Positions 1 through 4,575 of a DNA stretch of 9,379 nt are shown piece by piece (the first letter of the stretch is position 1; each line of letters starts with the position of its first letter). Source of the DNA: Candidatus Pacebacteria bacterium CG10_big_fil_rev_8_21_14_0_10_44_11 (GTDB lineage Bacteria; Patescibacteriota; Microgenomatia; UBA1400; PJMF01); the NCBI GenBank assembly GCA_002772705.1, contig PFDH01000008.1:179-9557 (forward strand), given 5' to 3'. A model generated the notes under the pieces. That model had not been told where the DNA came from and searched no databases. It worked only from the letters and a program-made list of their open reading frames with translations. The position numbers were made by a program, and so were the translations under genes.

Positions 1-271
1 TAATTACTAGTTCAAGTGCTATTACAGGTTCGAGTAATGCAGCTCCACATTCTTCACCAGTACATTGACTACAGGGTACCTCCAAGTAACTAATATTTTT
101 GGTTATTCCCCAGCACTGCCAAGGGACAGAACTTATTTTAGTTGGGCTTTGACAGCGTCCACAAGGAAGGGGAGGGTTTGGAATTAAGGTAACTAAAGAT
201 TTTGGAAGGACGAAATATTCGATAGGTTTATTTTTAGGGTCAGTTTCACTTCTTCTCTCTGTATTTATCAT
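1..271 (-). CDS. Orphan zinc-ribbon-like protein, N-terminal part (cut by window edge)
   Basis: An open frame runs leftward from ATG at 271 and leaves the window without a stop, giving about 90 residues. After a polar start it contains CGRC (residues 37-40), a lone Cys53, CSQC (67-70) and Cys75. Paired CxxC knuckles spaced like this usually coordinate zinc, so a small zinc-ribbon protein is likely; I do not recognise the family. A TATAAT on the minus strand (290-285) lies 13 bases before the ATG. No Shine-Dalgarno sequence is visible, so the leader is very short or absent. The rightward promoter near 369-377 makes this a divergent pair with the structured non-coding region. The C-terminus is not visible, so the function stays open. 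Confidence 0.6.
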   Translation of the reverse strand, partial: MINTERRSETDPKNKPIEYFVLPKSLVTLIPNPPLPCGRCQSPTKISSVPWQCWGITKNISYLEVPCSQCTGEECGAALLEPVIALELVI

Positions 272-284
272 CGTTTAGTCATTC

Positions 285-290
285 ATTATA
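285..290 (-). promoter_or_regulatory. -10 box of the leftward zinc-ribbon gene
   Basis: Perfect TATAAT on the minus strand ending 13 bases before the ATG at 271. No good -35 is seen. Expected transcription start is about 278, giving a leader of only a few bases. Confidence 0.4.
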
Positions 291-351
291 GCTGTAATAG
301 TTGTTCTTGTGGGCAATGGTTTTTCAGGCTTGACTTGGTTTTTCGACGGCT

Positions 352-377
352 TTCAGATCAGATCTGAATGGTATAAT
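352..377 (+). promoter_or_regulatory. Extended -10 promoter overlapped by a 17-bp perfect palindrome
   Basis: TTCAGATC (352-359) and GATCTGAA (361-368) are exact inverted copies around one central base. They abut TGGTATAAT (369-377), a consensus extended -10 element. The palindrome occupies the spacer and -35 zone, the place where a dimeric repressor would block polymerase, or an activator replace a missing -35. The expected transcript starts near 384 and enters the structured non-coding stretch. The regulator is not in the window. Confidence 0.55.
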
Positions 378-383
378 GGGTCT

Positions 384-611
384 AGGCTAACTCAGCAAAA
401 ATTCAGCTTTTTGTGTTACAACTAAAACAGAATGAGCTGAACGCAGTTCTTTAACAATCGGGTGTGAGGGATGCACATATTTTCCTGAACAACCTATGAA
501 AAGGGTCGATGGATGTTATGCCAGATCGTGATTTGGCGTACTTCCTACCCACCTGTTATTTTCGTGGGAATGACGCGTCTCTCACGCTCGGCGGTTAAGT
601 TAAATCTTTTT
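384..611 (+). ncRNA. Candidate structured non-coding RNA, family not recognised
   Basis: No credible reading frame lies between the promoter ending at 377 and the tRNA at 705. The sequence folds strongly: 459-474 pairs with 575-590 over 16 uninterrupted base pairs including G-U. This is extended outward by U458-G591 and by TTAAC (451-455) with GTTAA (594-598). Inside are a 10-bp hairpin 517-526/531-540 with a CGTG loop and a 5-bp hairpin 548-552/564-568. Upstream, 412-418 could pair either locally within an A5/T5 hairpin or with AGCTGAA near 435-441. A T5 run at 607-611 may mark the 3' end, giving about 228 nt. I see no RNase P (GAGGAAAG), SRP, T-box or tmRNA signature. A 6S-like RNA is not excluded, but the branched interior does not fit well. 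Confidence 0.4.
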
Positions 612-616
612 CTTAG

Positions 617-639
617 GTTCGCTGCTTTTTGTGGCGAAT
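617..639 (+). other. Stable hairpin between the structured region and tRNA-Thr
   Basis: GTTCGCTGC (617-625), a T5 loop and GTGGCGAAT (631-639) form a 9-bp stem with three G-U pairs. No U-tract follows, so it is not a canonical terminator. It could be part of the upstream RNA or a processing signal ahead of the tRNA. Confidence 0.35.
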
Positions 640-684
640 GACAACTAGAGAAGAGGTTCAGATTTCCCTAAAGAATTTTTACGA

Positions 685-690
685 TATAAT
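685..690 (+). promoter_or_regulatory. -10 box for tRNA-Thr(GGT)
   Basis: Perfect TATAAT, 14 bases before the first base of the tRNA, which places the start near 697. The -35 is weak (TTTCCC at 663-668, 16-base spacer). Confidence 0.5.
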
Positions 691-704
691 AAGACGCAAA
701 ATGC

Positions 705-776
705 GCCCAGGTAGTTCAGTGGCAGAACGCCTTCTTGGTAAGAAGGAGGTCGAGGGTTCGATTCCCTCCCTGGGCT
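705..776 (+). tRNA. tRNA-Thr(GGT)
   Basis: A full cloverleaf is visible. The acceptor is GCCCAGG with CCTGGGC, the D stem is GTTC/GAAC, and the anticodon arm is CCTTC-TTGGTAA-GAAGG with anticodon GGT, which reads ACC/ACU threonine codons. The variable loop has 5 bases and the T arm is GAGGG-TTCGATT-CCCTC. The discriminator is T776. The next three bases (777-779) are CCA, so this copy may have an encoded 3' end, unlike the other tRNAs here. Confidence 0.97.
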
Positions 777-827
777 CCAAAATTTAAGATTTTGTAGATA
801 TACTCAGTTTTTAGTTTGATCTGTTGC

Positions 828-858
828 TGGTACAATATCCTCTAGCTCTCCTGGAGAG
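828..858 (+). promoter_or_regulatory. Extended -10 promoter and palindrome before tRNA-Tyr
   Basis: TGGTACAAT at 828-836 resembles the extended -10 at 369-377. Ten bases downstream, CTCTCC (846-851) and GGAGAG (853-858) form a perfect inverted repeat around one base, just inside the expected transcript. It suggests that the Tyr-Thr tRNA pair has its own promoter, separate from tRNA-Thr(GGT). Confidence 0.4.
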
Positions 859-871
859 TAGAGCAACACGC

Positions 872-954
872 GCCAAGTTACCCAAGTGGTCAACGGGGGC
901 AGACTGTAAATCTGCTGGCTTACGCCTTCGTAGGTTCGAATCCTACACTTGGCA
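872..954 (+). tRNA. tRNA-Tyr(GTA)
   Basis: Class II tRNA of 83 nt with acceptor GCCAAGT/ACTTGGC, anticodon arm GCAGA-CTGTAAA-TCTGC (anticodon GTA), a long variable arm (about 916-929) and T arm GTAGG-TTCGAAT-CCTAC. The discriminator is A954. CCA is not encoded. Only four bases separate it from the next tRNA, so the two are almost certainly processed from one transcript. Confidence 0.97.
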
Positions 955-958
955 CAGT

Positions 959-1032
959 GCCACCTTAGCTCAGTTGGCTAGAGCGTTCGCTTTGTAAGCG
1001 AAATGTCCAGGGTTCGAATCCCTGAGGTGGCT
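959..1032 (+). tRNA. tRNA-Thr(TGT)
   Basis: Complete 74-nt cloverleaf: acceptor GCCACCT/AGGTGGC, D stem GCTC/GAGC, anticodon arm TTCGC-TTTGTAA-GCGAA with anticodon TGT, T arm CAGGG-TTCGAAT-CCCTG, discriminator T1032. CCA is not encoded. Together with tRNA-Thr(GGT) it covers the threonine codon box. Confidence 0.97.
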
Positions 1033-1069
1033 CTTTGTCCAATGTATAAAGTTAGTATTTTTTCAAGTC

Positions 1070-1537
1070 ATGGCCAGATTTTTTTGCGAAGCCGTTAAGC
1101 AAGTGTTAGATCATCAAGTGATTAGAGTTGGTGATGATGACCTCTTGCTGTTGGCTGAGCCATTAAAAGCTCGACAGGAACATCCAGAAGATTTGAAGGC
1201 AAAAACTTCTGGGGAATTTATTTTTTTTCAAAGTAGTAGATCAATTAATCGCCGTTGTAAAATATTTGGACCTGAGTTAGACAGAATGTGCTTGGCTATA
1301 TTAAGAGAGGACTTTCCTTGCGCAGTTTATTTTATTCACCACGGTTGGCAAGTATTTCCCACTTTGAGAAGCATAATCAATTTTTTTGAGCTATTAATTG
1401 AACAAGAAATGGCTCAACGTATAAAAGGCAACGTAAGTTTTAGTCAAGCAATAAGGCAGAGACAAAAAAAACGGGGTGAGCGCTCCGGCAAAACTCTACA
1501 AAGTGTTTACAGCGACAGTATTCAACCCTCTCTCTAG
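1070..1537 (+). CDS. Orphan protein of 155 residues between the tRNAs and rpmG
   Basis: The frame starts at ATG 1070, 37 bases after tRNA-Thr(TGT), and ends at 1537. I do not recognise a family. The protein is soluble-looking, mixed acidic and basic in its first third, with a hydrophobic stretch around residues 95-110 that is too polar to call a membrane span. It has a basic C-terminal tail (RQRQKKRGERSGK, about 128-140). There is no Shine-Dalgarno sequence; TATAAA at 1045-1050 could drive a very short leader, or the gene may be read through from the tRNAs. Base composition is like its core-like neighbours. No longer frame competes on either strand, so I think it is real, but this rests on length and placement only. 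Confidence 0.55.
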   Translation: MARFFCEAVKQVLDHQVIRVGDDDLLLLAEPLKARQEHPEDLKAKTSGEFIFFQSSRSINRRCKIFGPELDRMCLAILREDFPCAVYFIHHGWQVFPTLRSIINFFELLIEQEMAQRIKGNVSFSQAIRQRQKKRGERSGKTLQSVYSDSIQPSL

Positions 1538-1557
1538 TAAAATTGAGGGCTTTCTTG

Positions 1558-1563
1558 TATACT
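1558..1563 (+). promoter_or_regulatory. -10 box of rpmG
   Basis: TATACT preceded directly by TG, lying 33 bases before the rpmG ATG. This is the one first gene here with a normal leader and an AAGAGAA-type ribosome site (about 1584-1590). The -35 is unclear. Confidence 0.35.
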
Positions 1564-1596
1564 ACCTCCCTTGTAACGTTCAAAAGAGAAATATTT

Positions 1597-1800
1597 ATGC
1601 CTAAAGCCAAAAAAGGACCTCGACAATCAGTCGGTCTGCAATGCAAAGTTTGCAAGACCTTTGGTTATCTGACCGAATACAACAAAAATAATGAGCAGTT
1701 AAAGAAACAAACCTCTGGAGAGGCGACTTTTCCGATCAATAAATACTGCTCAAACTGCAAAAAACACACGCCGCACATAATGGCGAAAAAACTCAAATAA
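1597..1800 (+). CDS. rpmG: Large-subunit ribosomal protein bL33, zinc-binding form
   Basis: The 67-residue product has the zinc-binding L33 pattern: CKVC (residues 16-19), then GYLTEYNKNN, an LKK segment and KYCSNCKKHTPH with the second knuckle at 51-54. It sits in the 50S subunit near the E site. Compared with a usual four-cysteine L33 of about 49-50 residues, it has a longer basic N-terminus and an insert of roughly ten residues (about 38-47) between the LKK and KYC blocks. The frame stays open to an ATG at 1543, but the conserved N-terminus, the AAGAGAA site and the -10 box at 1558 all support ATG 1597. It converges with the glycosyltransferase gene, with only 21 bases between stops. Confidence 0.93.
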   Translation: MPKAKKGPRQSVGLQCKVCKTFGYLTEYNKNNEQLKKQTSGEATFPINKYCSNCKKHTPHIMAKKLK

Positions 1801-1821
1801 AGTTTAATTGCTAAGTTGAGA

Positions 1822-3228
1822 TTAACCAAGTAACTGACTAATTTTTTGGTGGGCGGCAATAATATTTTTGGCGCCATGAAGCATTAAAGGGTCAACGCGC
1901 AGGGCGTTGTGCATGGCTTGCTCAATCCAAGATTGAGCCCGGCCATGGGCATCGGTGAGTACCTCAAGTTGAGCAAGAATATCTTTGGTGAATGCGTGGC
2001 GGGCAATATCTTGTTGTTCAAAAATTTCCCTAATTTTGTATTCCCATTCGCCCCATTCTTGAAGAGAGAGCAGAAAAGAACCGGTAGCAACAGCGTCATA
2101 AGCCATGTCACCTGAGGGTTTGCTGATAAAGCCATGCGCCCAAGAGAAACCGTACTTGATCAATAGCTCGTTAGCGTCGATGATTTGAGGATGGTAGAGA
2201 ATTCTAAACTTGGCAGAAGTATCTGACAGTTGCCCCAGAGCAACGTTACTTCGTTTCGCTATTTCTTCGGCTACCCGTTTGATATCACTATGGGTTCCTG
2301 CATATAATAAAACCCGTAGTTCTAAACCAGTCTTTTTCCTCAGTTGTGGCAAAATTTGTTGAAGCAGCATTTCAATTTCTGTTTTGTTTGTACCTAGACC
2401 ACCAGTGGTGATGCAGAGTTTGAGGGTTCCGGAGCGCCACGGGTGTTTTCTCTGGCGGCAAGCGATAATTCTGGGATCAATTGGGGGTCCGGTCACCGTT
2501 AGTCTCGAGGCGTCAGCTTTGATATTTTGAACAGCTGCTTTCTCCAAAAACTCTAATTTTGTTGATTCATCAAATAAACAATAGTACATATTTTTGTTGG
2601 CTGCCTGTTCTAGGTAATCACCACGGACGTGCGGATCAGTAATTACTTGGAGGACTGTTTTACCTTGACCAGCCAAAATATTACCGGCGGCAATATGAAA
2701 AGATAGGATTGGGGCAGTAATTTTCTCTGTCAGATAAAGGAGTGGATTGGTGATACTATCAAGGATTGGCAGTTTGTTGCGGCCAAATTTGTCGATGAAG
2801 TCTTTAACCAGCTTGAGGAGTGGGTGTCGGGCAATGGTCATGCCAATTTGCTCAGTCAAGCTCACCGAGTACCAGTCCTTATTAGTGACAAAGTTGGTTG
2901 GATCGGCTAGCCAGGCTTTGTCTGGATCTATTTTGGCAACCTGGTTGGTACCCCAGGCTTGGGTGGCAATTGCCAAGGCCATGGAGTAGTGGGCTCTGGA
3001 TAAGACAATGTCGCGAGAGATATTTTCATTGGGCAAGCCATGCAGCCGTTTGGCGTCTTCGCGATACGTGCCCGAAACGGTAATGATTGGGAGTTTAGTT
3101 CGCGCCAAGAAATCGCGGTCTTTTTTGAAAGTTTTAACTAGGACCGGATCGAACAGGTTAGACATCAGTTCATTGTAGCTGGCGCTGGGGGAAAGGGCAA
3201 TCAAGTTGTGGTTGGCGGCGGTTGGCAA
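1822..3228 (-). CDS. Putative GT-B glycosyltransferase, GT28 (MurG/MGDG-synthase) type
   Basis: The 468-residue protein shows a GT28-like layout. An N-terminal half ends in VITDPHVRGDY (residues 195-205) and LTVTGPPIDPRI (243-254), matching the acceptor-side VTD...H and VTGxPV motifs of diacylglycerol glucosyl/galactosyltransferases. A nucleotide-sugar half begins with LCITTGGLGTNK (271-282) and continues to FISKPSGDMAYDAVATG (367-383), the position of the MurG-family donor-binding loop. The likely role is transfer of a sugar from a nucleotide donor to a lipid or envelope acceptor at the inner membrane face; the substrate cannot be told. The start is uncertain. TTG at 3228 is the first standard in-frame start; ATG at residue 22 is possible. 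An in-frame ATT at 3258 would add a plausible WLAKISH segment. Its GC content is visibly higher than that of the HNH gene to its right. Confidence 0.6.
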   Translation of the reverse strand: MPTAANHNLIALSPSASYNELMSNLFDPVLVKTFKKDRDFLARTKLPIITVSGTYREDAKRLHGLPNENISRDIVLSRAHYSMALAIATQAWGTNQVAKIDPDKAWLADPTNFVTNKDWYSVSLTEQIGMTIARHPLLKLVKDFIDKFGRNKLPILDSITNPLLYLTEKITAPILSFHIAAGNILAGQGKTVLQVITDPHVRGDYLEQAANKNMYYCLFDESTKLEFLEKAAVQNIKADASRLTVTGPPIDPRIIACRQRKHPWRSGTLKLCITTGGLGTNKTEIEMLLQQILPQLRKKTGLELRVLLYAGTHSDIKRVAEEIAKRSNVALGQLSDTSAKFRILYHPQIIDANELLIKYGFSWAHGFISKPSGDMAYDAVATGSFLLSLQEWGEWEYKIREIFEQQDIARHAFTKDILAQLEVLTDAHGRAQSWIEQAMHNALRVDPLMLHGAKNIIAAHQKISQLLG

Positions 3229-3290
3229 GTGCGAAATCTTGGCTAGCCATGATACAATTCATCTGGTTGAAGTTTGTTGTTCAACTACGT

Positions 3291-3330
3291 AGGACCGTGA
3301 TGTCAATGGCTAGCATGAGGGTCTCCAAAA
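3291..3330 (+). pseudogene. Orphan 5' half of a tRNA-Trp(CCA) gene
   Basis: The sequence reads as the first half of a tRNA: acceptor strand AGGACCG (3291-3297), T8, D arm ATGT-CAATGGCTA-GCAT, base 26, anticodon 5' strand AGGGT, then CTCCAAA with anticodon CCA. After this loop the expected ACCCT strand, T arm and CGGTCCT are missing; AATTGCTA follows instead. It shares AGGnCCGT at its start and TCTCCAAAA at its end with the intact tRNA-Trp at 3809. It could instead be the 5' exon of an interrupted gene, but no matching 3' half is in the window. Confidence 0.65.
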
Positions 3331-3347
3331 AATTGCTATTTGGAGAC
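3321..3347 (+). repeat. 9-bp inverted repeat at the broken anticodon loop
   Basis: GTCTCCAAA (3321-3329), the anticodon loop of the tRNA half, is followed after nine bases by its exact inverse TTTGGAGAC (3339-3347). TGATGT (3298-3303) and ACATCA (3348-3353) extend the inverted arrangement outward. This marks the left junction of the HNH insertion and looks like a nuclease/recombination site or a relic of an intron guide sequence. Confidence 0.6.
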
Positions 3348-3361
3348 ACATCAAGTACTAT
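3333..3361 (+). promoter_or_regulatory. Promoter of the HNH gene, leaderless
   Basis: TTGCTA (3333-3338), a 17-base spacer and TACTAT (3356-3361) lie exactly six bases before ATG 3368, so the transcript should start at the start codon itself. Each hexamer matches consensus at four of six positions. The -35 lies in the loop of the junction hairpin and the spacer in its right arm. Confidence 0.45.
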
Positions 3362-3367
3362 GTAGAA

Positions 3368-3823
3368 ATGCTTTGCAATAAATGTCATAAAGAAAAAGAA
3401 TTATCCGAGTTTTCTTTTAGAGATAAACAACATGGTGTTCGGCATAAAATGTGTAAGGTATGTCACAAATCATATAGAAAACACCATTATTTAATCAATA
3501 AAGAAAAGTATATAAAAAAAGCATTACGGTGGAATGGAAAACAAAGAGAGGTTTTAAGAGAATATTTATTTAAAAAATTATCAGAGTCGTGTTGTGTCGA
3601 TTGTGGTGAAAAAGATATTGAAGTTTTAGACTTTGATCACATCCATAATAAGAAATTAAGTATATCTGTAATGTTTAGACATAGATACTCGACCAAGGCA
3701 ATAGAAGAAGAAATAAGTAAATGTGTTGTCAGATGTGCGAATTGTCATAGAAGAAAGTCTGCAAAAGAAATAAGCTCTTGGAAATTTAGATGGACACATA
3801 CAAAAAATAGGGCCGTAGGTTAA
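3368..3823 (+). CDS. HNH endonuclease overlapping tRNA-Trp
   Basis: The 151-residue protein begins with a small zinc finger, CNKC (residues 3-6) and CKVC (29-32), with a basic helix after it. It ends with an HNH nuclease domain: CVDC (76-79), DFDHI (88-92, His91 the likely general base) and CANCHRR (123-129). This cysteine-flanked HNH type is common in phage and intron-linked homing endonucleases, so it probably nicks or cuts DNA. Its gene is much richer in A and T than the glycosyltransferase gene. The last four codons and the stop (3809-3823) are the first 15 bases of tRNA-Trp. RNase P processing of the tRNA would therefore cut the message before its stop. The start is fixed by a -10 box six bases upstream. 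The target is not shown; the tRNA-Trp anticodon loop is the natural candidate. Confidence 0.88.
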   Translation: MLCNKCHKEKELSEFSFRDKQHGVRHKMCKVCHKSYRKHHYLINKEKYIKKALRWNGKQREVLREYLFKKLSESCCVDCGEKDIEVLDFDHIHNKKLSISVMFRHRYSTKAIEEEISKCVVRCANCHRRKSAKEISSWKFRWTHTKNRAVG

Positions 3824-3879
3824 CGGTAGACCTAATCTCTCCAAAAGATTAAGTGGGGGTTCGATTCCCTCCGGCCCTG
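3809..3879 (+). tRNA. tRNA-Trp(CCA)
   Basis: A 71-nt cloverleaf: acceptor AGGGCCG/CGGCCCT, D stem GGTT/GACC with loop AACGGTA, anticodon arm AATCT-CTCCAAA-AGATT (anticodon CCA), a four-base variable loop, T arm GGGGG-TTCGATT-CCCTC with one G-T pair. The discriminator is G879+3000 (G3879), as expected for bacterial tRNA-Trp. CCA is not encoded. Its first 15 bases also code for the end of the HNH protein. No separate promoter is convincing, so it is probably transcribed with the HNH gene. The cassette array begins immediately downstream. Confidence 0.95.
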
Positions 3880-3888
3880 CAATAATAC

Positions 3889-3939
3889 ATACTTAAGTAT
3901 TGATTTTCTCCTATTTATATACTACAATAGTCATACTAT
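3889..3939 (+). promoter_or_regulatory. Promoter and two operators of the first toxin-antitoxin cassette
   Basis: TTGATT (3900-3905), 17 bases, TACAAT (3923-3928), then ATG at 3938, so the leader is about three bases. ATACTTAAGTAT (3889-3900) is a perfect 12-bp palindrome touching the -35. ATAGT-CAT-ACTAT (3927-3939) is a second perfect inverted repeat covering the end of the -10 and the start codon. Both are suitable sites for autorepression by the ribbon-helix-helix antitoxin. Confidence 0.6.
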
Positions 3940-4198
3940 GAACAAAGTCCAACTTTCTCTAACTGATGAAGAAACTGCTATTTTAGCCAGCTATGGTAGT
4001 CAATTTGGTTATTCATTGCCTAAAACTCTTCGTTTTGTCATCAGCAAGGCTGCTGAAAAATTCATAAGAGAAGGAACAATTCCTGTTTTTGAAATGAGTG
4101 ATAAAATTGAGCAAACAGGATTAAAAGCATTGAAAGAACACCAGGCAGGTAAGACTATAGCAGTTGATGATATTGACACGTTTTTCGATAACTTATGA
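3938..4198 (+). CDS. RelB-like antitoxin of cassette 1
   Basis: The 86-residue protein has a ribbon-helix-helix start (KVQLSLTDEE, then two helices to about residue 47), which binds operator DNA as a dimer. Its C-terminal tail, ALKEHQAGKTIAVDDIDTFF (about 65-84), is of the kind that wraps and inhibits a RelE-fold toxin. It overlaps the toxin gene by four bases (ATGA), so the two are translationally coupled. No Shine-Dalgarno site precedes it; the -10 box ends nine bases before the ATG. Its tail closely matches that of the cassette 3 antitoxin, whereas its N-terminus does not. Confidence 0.82.
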   Translation: MNKVQLSLTDEETAILASYGSQFGYSLPKTLRFVISKAAEKFIREGTIPVFEMSDKIEQTGLKALKEHQAGKTIAVDDIDTFFDNL

Positions 4199-4455
4199 CA
4201 GTTTATTTCACCACTAGTTTCCAAAATAAAGCTAGTAAACTGATTGAAGGTAATCTCCAGTTACAAAAAAAACTGAAAAAACAGTTCAAAATTTTTCAGC
4301 AAAATCCCTATCATTTAGGACTCAGATTACATAAATTAAAGGGTAAACGATCCGAACAATATGCTATTTGGATTGAAGGTAATTTGCGAGCATTAGCAAT
4401 TAAGGATGAAGAAACTTATACTTTCTTTGATTTGGTGACTCATGACCAATATTAA
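4195..4455 (+). CDS. RelE/ParE-superfamily toxin of cassette 1
   Basis: The 86-residue product has the compact RelE fold pattern: an N-terminal strand, two helices rich in lysine (residues 12-35), then LRLHKLKGKRSEQYAIWIEGNLRALAI (43-69) and a closing strand ending THDQY (82-86). RelE and YafQ relatives cleave mRNA in the ribosomal A site and use basic residues plus a C-terminal His or Tyr. The THD-x-Y end and the HKLKG segment fit this, but gyrase-poisoning ParE cannot be excluded from sequence alone. Its stop is the last codon before repeat R1. It is about 45% similar by eye to the cassette 3 toxin. Confidence 0.8.
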   Translation: MTVYFTTSFQNKASKLIEGNLQLQKKLKKQFKIFQQNPYHLGLRLHKLKGKRSEQYAIWIEGNLRALAIKDEETYTFFDLVTHDQY

Positions 4456-4489
4456 AATAGGTTCTAACATCATCTACTAAGCCCTGCAG
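4456..4489 (+). repeat. Cassette repeat R1
   Basis: Begins AATAGGTTCTAACATC directly after the toxin stop and ends GCCCTGCAG. It differs from R2 at three of 34 positions (10, 17 and 20). The end matches GCCCTGCA in tRNA-Trp (3874-3881). Confidence 0.8.
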
Positions 4490-4527
4490 TGACTTATTCC
4501 TTGGGGGTGAGTGATAGATCTAAGTAG

Positions 4528-4569
4528 AGGCTCGAGCCTATTGTTACATCGTTTTGTTTGTGAAATAGT
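4528..4569 (+). promoter_or_regulatory. Promoter and palindrome of the membrane-protein cassette
   Basis: AGGCTCGAGCCT (4528-4539) is a perfect 12-bp palindrome one base before TTGTTA (4541-4546). After 17 bases comes AATAGT (4564-4569), six bases before ATG 4576. The -10 is weak (4 of 6), but the spacing is identical to cassette 3. The cassette has no DNA-binding protein of its own, so the palindrome would serve an outside regulator. CCTATT (4537-4542) could also pair with AATAGG of R1. Confidence 0.45.
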
Positions 4570-4575
4570 GGATAC

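Larger units (their letters stand above)
3331..3846 (+). mobile_element. Compact HNH element inserted in the tRNA-Trp anticodon loop
   Basis: A 9-bp direct repeat TCTCCAAAA (3322-3330 and 3838-3846) brackets 516 bp. This contains the left inverted-repeat arm, a single HNH gene with its promoter, and a fresh tRNA-Trp 5' half. The fresh half replaces the one left stranded upstream, so a complete tRNA-Trp remains. AT-rich composition against the gene to the left supports acquisition. The anticodon-stem 3' strand (AGATT) matches the new half and not the old one, so exchange must have continued somewhat past the right repeat. This is inferred from the layout. Confidence 0.5.

Noticed and set aside
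384..650. tmRNA, RNase P RNA, SRP RNA or T-box leader
   Set aside because: No tRNA-like ends with a TTCGANTC arm, no GAGGAAAG P4 strand, no GGAAGNAGC SRP loop and no T-box sequence could be found by reading. Covariance models were not available.
1909..3083. Plus-strand frames inside the glycosyltransferase gene
   Set aside because: They are short frames opposite a 468-residue protein with recognisable GT28-like motifs and are shadows.
3228..3250. ATG at 3250 (minus strand) as start of the glycosyltransferase
   Set aside because: It is 22 bases upstream of the TTG and out of frame, and that frame stops after about 26 codons.
3330..3846. Intact group I intron in tRNA-Trp
   Set aside because: Only 38 bases lie outside the HNH frame before its start, and the downstream tRNA is complete with its own 5' half, so there is no room for a catalytic core and no 3' exon matching the AGGACCG/AGGGT half.
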